A DNA stretch of 64,000 nucleotides from Paucilactobacillus oligofermentans DSM 15707 = LMG 22743 (GTDB lineage: Bacteria > Bacillota > Bacilli > Lactobacillales > Lactobacillaceae). The notes beneath the pieces were generated by a model, which did not search any database, was not told the origin of the DNA, and worked only from the letters and a program-made list of their open reading frames with translations. Below are positions 45,615-54,481 of this stretch, piece by piece. Position 1 is the stretch's first letter. Each line of letters opens with the position of its first letter. The stretch lies in assembly GCF_001434315.1 (NCBI RefSeq), contig NZ_AZFE01000032.1:340740-404739 (forward strand). Reading direction: 5' to 3'. A program made the translations under genes and the position numbers.

Positions 45615-46791
45615 TCATCTCCTCTTTCGTCCAAGTGAATAGCATTGAGTTGGCATCCCCGGTGATGTTTTTTTGATTAATTTGTATTTTCAAATTGTCC
45701 ATCTCTGATTCAAGATTACGTTTGTTGCTGTTTTGATAATCCAAAATAGTTTTAGAAGTATTGTTTAACGTTACTGATGTATTTTGCGTAGGATCCATTG
45801 GATACCAAGTGAATGCAACGACTTGAATTTTAGTAACAAAATTTTTGTGTCTAACTTCTAGTCTTCTGATTTCTCCGGGCACAGGTTTAACGTTGCTATT
45901 CAAAGTTACATCAAAAGACAACGCTGGGTCCGTAACCATTTGAGTCTTCGCATATGCATCCATTGAATCGGCGTTCGTAAATCTATCATCGTCAATGTCC
46001 GCTCCAGGACGAACGCCCCAACGAGATACCGATTCATCATCAGTTACCAAATGCGGTTCGAAATAATATTGTTCAACATTCGAATCTACATCATCAGAAT
46101 CTGATTCAATTGTTGCCCCAATCACCCAAACCTGATTAACCATATCGGTTGAGTCATAGGTCAACTGAATTTCCGATGTATTATTCAAATAATCAATTCG
46201 ATTACCTAAATCTTTCTCCCAAGCTTCTTTTGAATAAACAATAATATGACGACCATTTGCATATACAACCGAACCGATCCAAGTATCGACAATCTTACTC
46301 AATCCGTCTTTGGCGGAATCTCCACCCAAACTATCAATTTGTTGTGAATCAAACGATCCAACAACTTCATACGTAAAACCATAACTATTCGAATACAGAT
46401 AAAAAGAAAGCACATCGTTTACTGAATAAGTTAATGTACCTTCTTTAACCGTTCTTTGCCAGATTCGACTTGTCTCGTTATATACATGCGTTGCAGTTAT
46501 CTGAATCGTATTTACATTTGCATTATAATCCGGTACGCATTGTTTAATGATGTATTCTTGATTATCAAAAAACAAACTTGATTCACTATCAATCATTCCG
46601 AAAGCAACTGAGCCGTCATCGTATGCTGTAAATTGCATCTCAAACGTGTTATTAGCTTCCCATGTAATATAGAACGAATTCCACAACACGCAATTCAAAG
46701 GTTCTTTGTAGGTGCTACTGAACCCTTGTACAACCAGTTTATCCAAGATAAACGAACGGGAAACTGAACGCAATTTCAAAATCGGCTGCAC
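45595..46791 (-). CDS. Tail-associated protein Tal (prophage endopeptidase tail family, short form)
   Basis: The 398 residues match the N-terminal gp27-like hub of phage Tal proteins (LDKLVVQGFSSTYKEPLNC, WEANNTFEMQFTAYDD, YIIKQ...NTIQITATHVYNETS). It ends after the hub with no peptidase or muramidase domain; the GH25 domain is on the next gene instead. The start is uncertain: the frame opens at GTG 46791, overlapping Dit by 53 bp, and a TTG at 46746 is an alternative; neither has a good ribosome binding site. Confidence 0.75.
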   Translation of the reverse strand: MQPILKLRSVSRSFILDKLVVQGFSSTYKEPLNCVLWNSFYITWEANNTFEMQFTAYDDGSVAFGMIDSESSLFFDNQEYIIKQCVPDYNANVNTIQITATHVYNETSRIWQRTVKEGTLTYSVNDVLSFYLYSNSYGFTYEVVGSFDSQQIDSLGGDSAKDGLSKIVDTWIGSVVYANGRHIIVYSKEAWEKDLGNRIDYLNNTSEIQLTYDSTDMVNQVWVIGATIESDSDDVDSNVEQYYFEPHLVTDDESVSRWGVRPGADIDDDRFTNADSMDAYAKTQMVTDPALSFDVTLNSNVKPVPGEIRRLEVRHKNFVTKIQVVAFTWYPMDPTQNTSVTLNNTSKTILDYQNSNKRNLESEMDNLKIQINQKNITGDANSMLFTWTKEEMNEYGSS

Positions 46792-47584
46792 CTGTTACCG
46801 AAATATCGTTATACCCTTGTTCAAGAACAATGTTCCCAAAATCGGTATTCGCACTCGCTGGTTCTCCATTCAAAGTTGTAGCAATTCCGTTTAGGATAAT
46901 TGAATCATTTTTTGTAGCTGCCTTAATATATGACCAATTCGTACCGTTTGTTTTATTTGTAATTGTTATTCCATCTCCAACAAATTTGACTAAAATTTTC
47001 AAGTCATGTTTTTTCAAATAGGGATCAATAACGATATCACTAGCATTATAAATTTCAAATTCAGACGAAGTTGATTTATACGACAATATTTGATCAATAG
47101 GAATATTCATCCCAATTTGCCATTCTGCCGAATGATAAGTCATATCATCATCACTTCGTCCCAATGAATATTTATAACCACTAGGATTATCGAACGGTAT
47201 TGTAAACATTGAATCAGTTCCACCCGGTTCAGTAATCGAAATTTCGAATGGTACTGGACGAACAAATTTAACAATATCCGGTTCAGCATCAGTTCGGATT
47301 CTCATTTTACTTCTACGACTAAAAATACGATGGATATCATGTTTAGCAATTTTAAAATCATAATAATCTTTGAAATGTAGCCAAAAATTAGCATTAATCA
47401 CATTTTTATCAAACGTGGTTGCTAACGGTAATTGACCGTCAACTCCCGTATCAGCTTGATATGTGATTAATGGATTAGGATTCTCGTCGTCCCCCAGAAA
47501 TTTTAATCCGGAGATTTGTTCCGACACATCAATCTCGTCTTCGTCATCGATTTTAATATAGAGTCGTGGATCATAAATCATCAC
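46739..47584 (-). CDS. Distal tail protein Dit
   Basis: A 281-residue protein with the Dit layout: N-terminal ring-forming beta domain (MIYDPRLYIKIDDEDEIDVS, GVDGQLPLATTFDKN) and C-terminal galectin-like domain (YIKAATKNDSIILNG, EQGYNDISVTGAADFEIAF). Dit hexamers form the hub between tail tube and Tal. It starts 11 bp after the tape measure stop. Confidence 0.82.
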   Translation of the reverse strand: MMIYDPRLYIKIDDEDEIDVSEQISGLKFLGDDENPNPLITYQADTGVDGQLPLATTFDKNVINANFWLHFKDYYDFKIAKHDIHRIFSRRSKMRIRTDAEPDIVKFVRPVPFEISITEPGGTDSMFTIPFDNPSGYKYSLGRSDDDMTYHSAEWQIGMNIPIDQILSYKSTSSEFEIYNASDIVIDPYLKKHDLKILVKFVGDGITITNKTNGTNWSYIKAATKNDSIILNGIATTLNGEPASANTDFGNIVLEQGYNDISVTGAADFEIAFSFPFVYLG

Positions 47585-47595
47585 TTCACCTTCCT

Positions 47596-50500
47596 TTAGA
47601 ATCCTTGGGCATCACGCATGATTTGGTCCAGTGCTTGTTGCTTGTAAAGTTGGTCTTTGCTAAATGCAGTATCACGAATTGTTTTCGTTTGAGCAGCAGT
47701 TAATTGGAGCATTTGACTTAACAAAGTAATCAAACTATCTAATTTAGCACTCAAATTTTTCAACTCTTCACTATCTTTAACGTTGCCTTGGCTTAGATTT
47801 CCACTATTTTCGTCATTGGTAAAATGCGAAACAACTTGTGCCATTAACTGCCATGCACGGCTTGATTTCATTTTGTCTAAAGGAACGACCATTTCAGGTT
47901 TGTTGCCTTCTGCCATCTCAACCATTTGATGTTTGGAAACAAGTCCACCGTTGGCCATCATTTTGTGTCCAGTCGGACCCCATCCACCATCTACTGAAAT
48001 ATCACGCAAGTAATTACTATTGTTAAACATTGCTGCAATCTGTGATGCCCCATTATGAATAACGTTCGCAAAACCTTTTGGCAACCAATTATCAAAAGTT
48101 GGTTGAATGAATTGCAAAAGTCCAGTTGATGGATGACCGGCTTTGGCGTTACTATCCCAATTATTAGTGATGTTAGGGTCACCACCAGATTCTTGATTAA
48201 TACGTTTCAAAATAGCTGTCATTGCTCCACTGGTCAAATTAATGTGCATCCGATCAGCGACTGCTTCAATAACTGGTTTCCATCGGTCAACACCAGTTCC
48301 AGCTGGATTATCCATGCTACCACGGAGTCCTTTGAAGATGTTTTTAAACCAATCTTCCCCAGCTTTCACTAAATAGTGTCCACCATTAACCCCGAATTGA
48401 TTGCCAAAACTACCAGAAATAGATCCCGCGTACTTATCAAAAACTTTTGTAACTTCTTGCAATGGATTTTTGAAGAATTTCTCAATTGCTTCATACTTAT
48501 CGCCTAGCCAACTACCAACATCCCCAACCTTACCAGCAACGTAACTTGCAGCACCTGATGCAGTATCTTTAATGGTGTCCCATAAAGTTCCGTTCGCAAA
48601 ATGTGGGACAAGTCCTGTTAATAATTGACGAGTTTGAGTCGCATTAAGCACGGCATCACCGCGTTCAAGGTATCTCAAGGTATTTCGACCATTCACAAGA
48701 TATGCTGTCCCATTTTTCTTGTGGACCATCTCTTGATTGCCAGTTTGTGGGCTATCATTTCCGTCATTAAGCATTGCTAAAGTATTTTGAGTTAAACGAC
48801 CGCCCATCGTACCAGTTGCCAATTTGATTGGAGAAATAGCTTGTTTCTTACCACCAAAGAAATCAATTACAGTATCAATACCTGAAATACCATTATTGAT
48901 AAATCCAACGACTCCTGAAATTCCGTCTTTTGCCAAACCTTTAATATCAGACCAAATTGAACCAAAGAACCCTTTAATACCATTCCACGTATCAGTCCAT
49001 CCTTTGGAAATCTTAGCCATGAATTTGGTGGTTGAATCAACCATATCGCCTAAACGTCCACCGGTTATTTTATTCAAATAATCATAAGCTTCGCCAAATA
49101 GACTTTTCCAAAATTTGGTCATATCTTTGATTGTTTTCTTAGTATCTGAACCTAAACGATCCCAGTGACCATTCGTGATGTCTTTCCATGTTTCTGTCCG
49201 ATCTTGCATGACTTTATAACCAGCACTAAATGTTTTCGGATGGTCTTTCATCATCTTTTTAGCAATTTTGCCAGTTTCATCATGGAGATTATTCCAAGTT
49301 TTCTTAACAAAATTAATGCCACTTGTGGTTACGGATTTAGTTTTGCTCCAACCTGACTTCCAAGTTTTCTGCGCAGAACTCCAAATCTTCTTTTGGGTAT
49401 TATCGTGCCATTTTTGGTAAGCTGACCAGCCTTTTTTAACTTTGTTGACACCATTACTGGTTGCTTTAGAAACAGAGTCCATTCCTTTTTTCGTCCACTT
49501 ACCAAAACCAGTGAATATTTTGCCAATTGATTTACCAAGTCCGACAAACCATTTGACGATATTTTTGATAACTTTGAGTGCTGATTTGCCTAAACCGTTA
49601 ACGAAATTACGGAACTTAGCGTTGTGTTTATACAAAGCAACTAATGCCACTCCAATCGCCACTACCGCCACTGCAATAGCAGTAAATGGATTAGACATCA
49701 TTGCGAGTTTTAATGCACCAAAACCTGATTTAACACCACCGATAGCAGTCTTAACTCCACCTAATCCTTTAACGATTGAACCGGTATCTTTTAATTTGCT
49801 TAAGTCAGAGAATGTTTTAACTGTTTTGAGTAATTTAAGACCGTCATAAAGTTTGAGAGCTGAACCTGTTATCGCTCCAATTCCTGAAAGAACTTTCGCA
49901 CTAACAAATGCAACAATTAGGACTTTACCAACGTCTTCAATTCCTTGCTTATGTTTAGCAATCCCAGCCAGTGCAGAATTAACTGTTTTGATTGGATCTT
50001 TAGCAGCCTTAGAATTACCACTTAATTTTCCAAACTCTCCTGAAATACTTTTGATTGATCCTGAAATAACATCCCATACTCCAGCACTTAACGCTTTGAC
50101 GATTTGACCAATCGAAGAAGCAATTCCAAGCAAATCTTTAGAATGTTTTGCAGCATAGCCAACAAAAGATGCCAGTCCTTTAGCAGCTGAAGATAATGCT
50201 TTACCAATATCTTTAGAAGCTTGTGTCATTTCTTTTGATTGCATTGCTTTTGAAAGTTGACCAATTCCTGAACCCTTAACTGAAACCAACGGAGCCATCA
50301 TATTTGACTTAAGCGATGTCCAAGAACCTTTAATTTGTGCAGCCGCACCTTCACCAGTTTTACCAAAACGCTTGAACATTTCAGGAGATTCTTTCGAAAC
50401 TTTCTCCATCAACTTTTCAAATTGAGCACCAGTGACTTTGCCATCAGTAATCATGGAATTGAAAGATTCTTTTGACGTTCCGGCCGCTTTCGCTAAAGCA

Positions 50501-51738
50501 CCACCCAAAGCCGGCATTTGCTTTTCAAGTCTTGTTAATTGAGTTGACGTAACCGAATCAGAACCAAACACACGAGCTAAAGAACCGCCCATTTTTGTAG
50601 CTTGCTTTTCTGTTAAGCCTGATGCAACTCCCATACCGACAATTGATTTGGTAATCTTATCAGCAGCTTGATATGATCCGGTCATTCCATATATTTGTTT
50701 CTGCAATTGTTTAATTGAACCGGCTGAATAGCCTGACTTTGCGCGTAAATCAACCATTGAAGCACTGAGTTTTTCAATGCCTTTGTCACTGACTCCCAAA
50801 TCTTTCCAAACACGCTTAGTTTGTTCACCTTGTTCAGCGAGTTCGAGTCCTTCTTTACCAGCTTCTTTCAGCTTCGAGCCTAAATTCATAACACTCATTG
50901 CAACAGAATTACCAATCATTGAAGCAATTGAGCCTTTTAAAACTGAAAAATGCTTGCTAGAAGATGAAGCTTGTTCTCCAGCTTTTTTAGTTGCAGATTC
51001 GACACCCATTAAATTATTTTTTAACTTTTGGGTCCATGTTAAACTTGGGGCCTTTTCCAAAGATTTCGAAAGTTCATTCGATTCCGTTTTTGCCTTCGCC
51101 ATGGCTGTGGCCGTTTCGTTCACGCGAATTTTCTGCTTTTCAATAGCAGTTGCATCACGTTCAGTAGCCGTACTTAAATCTGCAAGTTCCTTAACTTGTG
51201 CTTTGTAAAGAACTGACAATTTTTCTTGTTGTTCTTTGAGCCCACTAATTTTTGCTTTTGTTGCGCCTGTTTCGTTACCTTGTGCTTTTAGTCGTTCAAC
51301 ATATGCATTTGTTGATTGTTGCGCCAACTTAAGCGCACTAGACATTTCAAGCACGCCAGATTTGTTCAACTTCATTGCTTGTTCAGCTCTTGAATGCTGT
51401 GCATTCATTGAAGCCATTTGTGTTTGCGCTTTGCTAATTTCAGTTTCGTATTTAGCCCAAGCCTTAGCACCATCTTGGGTTGACGTATCAAGTTCAGATT
51501 GCTTTTGTTTGAGCACTCCTATCTTATTTCCCAAAGCACCGATAGCATTGCCTAAACCGTTGTATCTCGCTTCGGAAGCTTTTAAATAATCACCAGTACT
51601 TTTGAGCATGGCCTCATTTGCTTTCCATGCGTTCGTGGCGGTCTTAACAGCCGTTGTTAAAGTGCTTAATGATTTAGATGCACTCATGGTATCAAGAGCG
51701 ACACTCGTCGACATTTCAGCACTTAATTTATTTGCCAT
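47596..51738 (-). CDS. Tail tape measure protein with C-terminal lytic transglycosylase domain
   Basis: Sets tail length and helps DNA entry. From ATG 51738 it has 1380 residues: long helical N-terminal half rich in Ala/Lys/Ser, hydrophobic stretches near 690-730 (FTAIAVAVVAIGVALVALY), Trp/Lys repeats (KKTWNNLHDETGK) and a C-terminal SLT-like domain at about 1185-1300 with the catalytic-type Glu in NQESGGDP and the STGLLQFIQPTF motif. The 13-codon longer frame starts within a terminator T run, so 51738 is preferred. By the one-residue-per-1.5-angstrom rule for such proteins it implies a tail near 200 nm. Confidence 0.9.
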   Translation of the reverse strand: MANKLSAEMSTSVALDTMSASKSLSTLTTAVKTATNAWKANEAMLKSTGDYLKASEARYNGLGNAIGALGNKIGVLKQKQSELDTSTQDGAKAWAKYETEISKAQTQMASMNAQHSRAEQAMKLNKSGVLEMSSALKLAQQSTNAYVERLKAQGNETGATKAKISGLKEQQEKLSVLYKAQVKELADLSTATERDATAIEKQKIRVNETATAMAKAKTESNELSKSLEKAPSLTWTQKLKNNLMGVESATKKAGEQASSSSKHFSVLKGSIASMIGNSVAMSVMNLGSKLKEAGKEGLELAEQGEQTKRVWKDLGVSDKGIEKLSASMVDLRAKSGYSAGSIKQLQKQIYGMTGSYQAADKITKSIVGMGVASGLTEKQATKMGGSLARVFGSDSVTSTQLTRLEKQMPALGGALAKAAGTSKESFNSMITDGKVTGAQFEKLMEKVSKESPEMFKRFGKTGEGAAAQIKGSWTSLKSNMMAPLVSVKGSGIGQLSKAMQSKEMTQASKDIGKALSSAAKGLASFVGYAAKHSKDLLGIASSIGQIVKALSAGVWDVISGSIKSISGEFGKLSGNSKAAKDPIKTVNSALAGIAKHKQGIEDVGKVLIVAFVSAKVLSGIGAITGSALKLYDGLKLLKTVKTFSDLSKLKDTGSIVKGLGGVKTAIGGVKSGFGALKLAMMSNPFTAIAVAVVAIGVALVALYKHNAKFRNFVNGLGKSALKVIKNIVKWFVGLGKSIGKIFTGFGKWTKKGMDSVSKATSNGVNKVKKGWSAYQKWHDNTQKKIWSSAQKTWKSGWSKTKSVTTSGINFVKKTWNNLHDETGKIAKKMMKDHPKTFSAGYKVMQDRTETWKDITNGHWDRLGSDTKKTIKDMTKFWKSLFGEAYDYLNKITGGRLGDMVDSTTKFMAKISKGWTDTWNGIKGFFGSIWSDIKGLAKDGISGVVGFINNGISGIDTVIDFFGGKKQAISPIKLATGTMGGRLTQNTLAMLNDGNDSPQTGNQEMVHKKNGTAYLVNGRNTLRYLERGDAVLNATQTRQLLTGLVPHFANGTLWDTIKDTASGAASYVAGKVGDVGSWLGDKYEAIEKFFKNPLQEVTKVFDKYAGSISGSFGNQFGVNGGHYLVKAGEDWFKNIFKGLRGSMDNPAGTGVDRWKPVIEAVADRMHINLTSGAMTAILKRINQESGGDPNITNNWDSNAKAGHPSTGLLQFIQPTFDNWLPKGFANVIHNGASQIAAMFNNSNYLRDISVDGGWGPTGHKMMANGGLVSKHQMVEMAEGNKPEMVVPLDKMKSSRAWQLMAQVVSHFTNDENSGNLSQGNVKDSEELKNLSAKLDSLITLLSQMLQLTAAQTKTIRDTAFSKDQLYKQQALDQIMRDAQGF

Positions 51739-51763
51739 TTTCTCATTTCCCTTCGATTTTTGT

Positions 51764-51804
51764 ATAAAAAAAGCCAACCGTCATAAATGTGACAGTCGGC
51801 TAGA
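51764..51804 (-). terminator. Terminator-like hairpin between gpGT and the tape measure gene
   Basis: On the minus strand AGCCGACTGTCA pairs with TGACGGTTGGCT (two G-U pairs) across a 6-nt loop, followed by T7. The gpGT stop lies at the foot of the stem. It would attenuate transcription into tmp unless antitermination or translation interferes. Confidence 0.65.
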
Positions 51805-52371
51805 GTAGTGACATTGGATCAACAAGTCGGTCTTCTTTTTCTTTAGCGGCAAGAACTTCATGGAATCTAAAATAATCTGCCTTTTCAAATGCTTCCATAG
51901 GCCAATGCAGATTAATTAGCACGTTTTTCTCGTCTAAATCAAAGTCTGCAAGTTCATTCTCCAACTCATAGACACGTTGAGCTGGAGTTATTCTTTTCCC
52001 TCATCGTCAACATCCTCTTCATACATTTTTTGAATTTCTTTTTCCGTAAATCCATTCATGCGCATCGTAATTCGATTTGCAAGCAAGATTGAATCTTCTG
52101 TTTCCATATCATCTAAACGTTTTAGTTGTTTCTCATTTAAATGCAAAATATTTTGGATTAATTCAGTAGTTGAATCAATGATTTTCAATTGTTCTTTCAA
52201 CATGTCTGAACTTTTCACAGAATCAGCATCTTCCTTAGCTTGTTCACTCAAATCATCCGATTTGGCCAGCAATAATTGAAAATTCAGAACCAAACGCATA
52301 TTTGCATTTGTTGTTTTAACAAAGAACGGTTTGTCCTTATTTAATTCATTAACTTTAATCTTAATAGACAT
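51800..52371 (-). CDS. Tail assembly chaperone gpGT, made by -1 ribosomal frameshift
   Basis: The first 126 codons are those of gpG. At GGGAAAA (51994-52000 on the plus-strand numbering), read as G GGA AAA in frame 0, a -1 slip continues as GGG AAA AGA ATA and runs 64 further codons to the TAG at 51800-51802, giving 190 residues. The extension reads KRITPAQRVYELENELADFD and onwards, well-formed and acidic, ending DPMSLL. This repeats the gpG/gpGT scheme of many long-tailed phages, where the long form guides tape measure assembly. The slip site is seen; use of it is inferred. Confidence 0.82.
51988..52371 (-). CDS. Tail assembly chaperone gpG
   Basis: A 127-residue acidic helical protein (MSIKIKVNELNKDKPFFVKT start; ends EEDVDDEGKE) directly upstream of the tape measure gene, the standard place of gpG. 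Its last codons include the slippery GGA AAA before the stop GAA TAA. Sequence similarity to known chaperones is modest, so the call rests on place, size and the frameshift site. Confidence 0.8.
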   Translation of the reverse strand: MSIKIKVNELNKDKPFFVKTTNANMRLVLNFQLLLAKSDDLSEQAKEDADSVKSSDMLKEQLKIIDSTTELIQNILHLNEKQLKRLDDMETEDSILLANRITMRMNGFTEKEIQKMYEEDVDDEGKE

Positions 52372-52388
52372 CTAATTTTTCTCCTTTA

Positions 52389-52702
52389 TTAAGCAGCAGT
52401 TACTGTAACAGTAGCTTGTGCAGTCTTATTACCATCAGTCGTAGCAAATGTAACAATCGTGGTTACGACCTTAACACCAGTAACTGTGCCGTCGTTTCCA
52501 ACAGTAGCGATTGAATCATCAGTTACCGACCATTTACCAGTCTTATCAGTGGCATTTGCTGGGTTAATTGTTGGAGTTAACTTAGCTGTTCCACCGACCT
52601 TGATTGATACATCATCTTTATCCAAAGTTACGCTGGGAACTGGAATTGTTGACGTGTCAGGAGTGCTGTTAGTTGGCGATGGTGCTGTTAGTTGGCGATG
52701 TA
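52389..52702 (-). pseudogene. Ig-like (Big_2) domain out of frame with the major tail protein
   Basis: The frame reads SPTNSTPDTSTIPVPSVTLD and then a full Big_2 domain (VGGTAKLTPTINPANATDKTG, SIATVGNDGTVTGV, ending ATVTVTAA). It has no ribosome binding site or convincing start. It follows the major tail protein in the +1 frame; deleting one copy of the 19-bp tandem repeat at 52663-52700 fuses both into one 305-residue frame. It is therefore the detached C-terminal decoration domain of the tail tube protein, silent in this copy unless frame is restored. Confidence 0.75.
52663..52700. repeat. Exact 19-bp tandem duplication at the tail protein-Ig junction
   Basis: GTGCTGTTAGTTGGCGATG occurs twice in direct contact (52663-52681 and 52682-52700). 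Nineteen is not a multiple of three, so the extra copy shifts the minus-strand frame and creates the TAA that ends the major tail protein at 52669. No third partial copy is seen. Confidence 0.95.
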
Positions 52703-53325
52703 TTTGGTGCAGTAGTACTTGCCGTTCCGTAATCACCAGTATATCCACCGAAAACTTCTTTCATCATGGTTTTGCTATCGTAATTTTTATCCCCAGTGAA
52801 ATATTTTTTAATTGGTTCTCCACCAAATGCAATTGTGCTTAAGGCGGTATAAGTCAATTGATCGTCTTCACGAGTTTGAGCTGTATCGGTATCAGTACCA
52901 ATATTTTGAGATGCAGAACTTACATTACCATTACCAAATCCAAAGAAGATTGAATCTTTTCGATCTAATGTTTGAGTTTCAATCAGTAAGGCAACGCGGG
53001 GTTTTGTCCCAGTGTAAGCAAACCCACCTTTTCCGTCAGCCAAATATCCCAACATTTTTTGTGCAACCAAAAACGCTAGGTTATTAATATCCATTGCTAC
53101 AGATGGTGATGCCGGACCAGTATATGCATCCATAATCTGATTATTACCAGGAATTTTAACAAGCGTTCCTTCTATACCAGTAATATTTGCAGTTTTAGAA
53201 CCCATGTCTTTTTCGTCAACTGAGTAAATCCCCGATTCTGATAAACCTTTTTCAATCCCTGCAATGAGTTTTTGATTTTCATCTACTAGTGCAGCAGTAA
53301 TCATTTTTAAACCTACAACGGCCAT
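52669..53325 (-). CDS. Major tail (tube) protein, lacking its C-terminal Ig domain
   Basis: The 218 residues (MAVVGLKMITAALVDENQKL start; GIEGTLVKIPGNNQ, MDINNLAFLVAQKMLG, KPRVALLIETQTLDRKDSIFFGFGNG, EDDQLTYTALS) fit the phi13-type major tail protein family. The tube domain appears complete; the final 20 residues are Ser/Thr/Asn-rich linker, ending at a stop made by the 19-bp duplication. GGAGG lies 8 nt before the ATG. Tube function should survive without the Ig domain. Confidence 0.85.
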   Translation of the reverse strand: MAVVGLKMITAALVDENQKLIAGIEKGLSESGIYSVDEKDMGSKTANITGIEGTLVKIPGNNQIMDAYTGPASPSVAMDINNLAFLVAQKMLGYLADGKGGFAYTGTKPRVALLIETQTLDRKDSIFFGFGNGNVSSASQNIGTDTDTAQTREDDQLTYTALSTIAFGGEPIKKYFTGDKNYDSKTMMKEVFGGYTGDYGTASTTAPNTSPTNSTIAN

Positions 53326-53337
53326 GTGTGTTACCTC

Positions 53338-53712
53338 CTATAAATAATTAGTTTTTGAAAAATAAAATGTTTTTGTAATTTGATTTGTGTCTGGATCTAA
53401 AACATGTGGTTTTGTCTGGTCTATGTGCCAATATTTACGTTGAAATAGTCGCATCAGTTCCAATTCAAAAATTTCGGGTGCAAAGTCCATTTCTTTTTTG
53501 TAAAAAATTTGAACTTCAACAGTGTTATCTAAGCTATTAAAATCATTATTTCCATAATCATCCGGGATAGAATCAACCTCTGTAATTAAACAATCGGTTC
53601 TATCGGTATGTTTGCGATACTTTTCTGGAATATTTGTGGTAAAAATACCATCTAGTTGCTTATATTCAGCACTATTAATTAAGTCATATGCTTCTGTGGT
53701 TGGTAACGGCAT
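53338..53712 (-). CDS. Tail completion protein (DUF806-like)
   Basis: A 124-residue protein (MPLPTTEAYDLINSAEYKQL; NIPEKYRKHTDRTDCLITEV; VEVQIFYKKEMDF) of the type found directly before the major tail protein in lactobacillar phages. It likely terminates the tail tube. The ATG at 53712 follows GAGGG; a TTG two codons earlier is also in frame. It overlaps the gp10-like gene stop. Confidence 0.7.
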   Translation of the reverse strand: MPLPTTEAYDLINSAEYKQLDGIFTTNIPEKYRKHTDRTDCLITEVDSIPDDYGNNDFNSLDNTVEVQIFYKKEMDFAPEIFELELMRLFQRKYWHIDQTKPHVLDPDTNQITKTFYFSKTNYL

Positions 53713-53714
53713 AA

Positions 53715-54119
53715 TCAAAACCCTCGTTTTTTCAAAATTTTCTGATATTCGGCATGTTCAGCCGCTAATACTTCCGGCATGGACTCAGTTCGCACATGCT
53801 CGACCCAATGATCAGCAGTGTAAAATTTAGTTCCGTCATTTAGTCTTCGAGCATTTGCAGCATGATGTGCATCATCCCAAGCAACAGTGGAAGTTCCGTC
53901 CAATACTTTTTCCAGTGTTTTGTTAACACTCGAAATATGATCAGACATGTGATTTTTTCCAGTTCTGGAACGATGCAATTCACGGTTTGCTTCTTCAAGT
54001 TTGTCTCTAAATACATCGGCACCAGCCTTTGTAATTTGAGCACGTTCCTTTGCGGTTAATTCAACCGCACCTTTAATTTGGCGTTGATATTCAGCTAAAA
54101 CATCATCTAATCCAGCCAT
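53715..54119 (-). CDS. HK97 gp10-like head-tail/neck protein
   Basis: A 134-residue helical-beta protein (GLDDVLAEYQRQIKGAVELT; GADVFRDKLEEANRELHRS; HAANARRLNDGTKFYTADHWVE) with the HK97 gp10 pattern. It joins upstream and downstream genes by TAATG overlaps, and lies at the expected third position of the head-tail joining block. Confidence 0.75.
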   Translation of the reverse strand: MAGLDDVLAEYQRQIKGAVELTAKERAQITKAGADVFRDKLEEANRELHRSRTGKNHMSDHISSVNKTLEKVLDGTSTVAWDDAHHAANARRLNDGTKFYTADHWVEHVRTESMPEVLAAEHAEYQKILKKRGF

Positions 54120-54481
54120 TAAGCACCCTCAACTTTTTCTGATTTTCTCATTGTGATGATGTCGTAAGTGATGTAGTTGTCACTATCATCTGCGCTCACA
54201 TCCACAATGTCATATTCAGTTCCATTCGCCACTTTAACTTTTTCCATCTCTTCGAATTCTGGATTATGTCGGACAACAATCATAATCGTATGTTCCAACT
54301 CAGTTCCCAAAATACCGACTTTTTGCTCAATAGTTCTCTTGATTGATGTGTAATGGATTTTTGTAAATTGTGGTACAAATGTTGATAAATTCACACCGGT
54401 GAATTCATTTCGCTTAAAATCAGTGGTTCCTAATTGAGCTACTTTGTTCAATTCATGGGGCTTATATATTTTAGCTACCAT
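54119..54481 (-). CDS. Head closure (head-tail adaptor) protein
   Basis: A 120-residue beta-rich protein (MVAKIYKPHELNKVAQLGTT; TIMIVVRHNPEFEEMEKVKVANG, YDIVDVSADDSDNYITYDIITM) with the SPP1 gp16/phage head-tail joining fold pattern. ATG 54481 is preferred to two upstream TTG codons. It overlaps the connector gene by 11 bp. Confidence 0.75.
   Translation of the reverse strand: MVAKIYKPHELNKVAQLGTTDFKRNEFTGVNLSTFVPQFTKIHYTSIKRTIEQKVGILGTELEHTIMIVVRHNPEFEEMEKVKVANGTEYDIVDVSADDSDNYITYDIITMRKSEKVEGA

Noticed and set aside
47838..51808. Many plus-strand frames opposite the tape measure gene
   Set aside because: They are antisense shadows of a long repetitive gene, without start signals.
52669..52710. 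Programmed +1 or -2 ribosomal frameshift joining the tail protein to its Ig domain
   Set aside because: No CCC-stop or similar slip codon near the stop; removing one 19-bp copy gives a perfect fusion, a simpler explanation.
52669..52748. Upstream start for the tail Ig domain as an independent gene (GTG near 52748)
   Set aside because: No ribosome binding site, and the extra residues are just the tail protein linker read in another frame.
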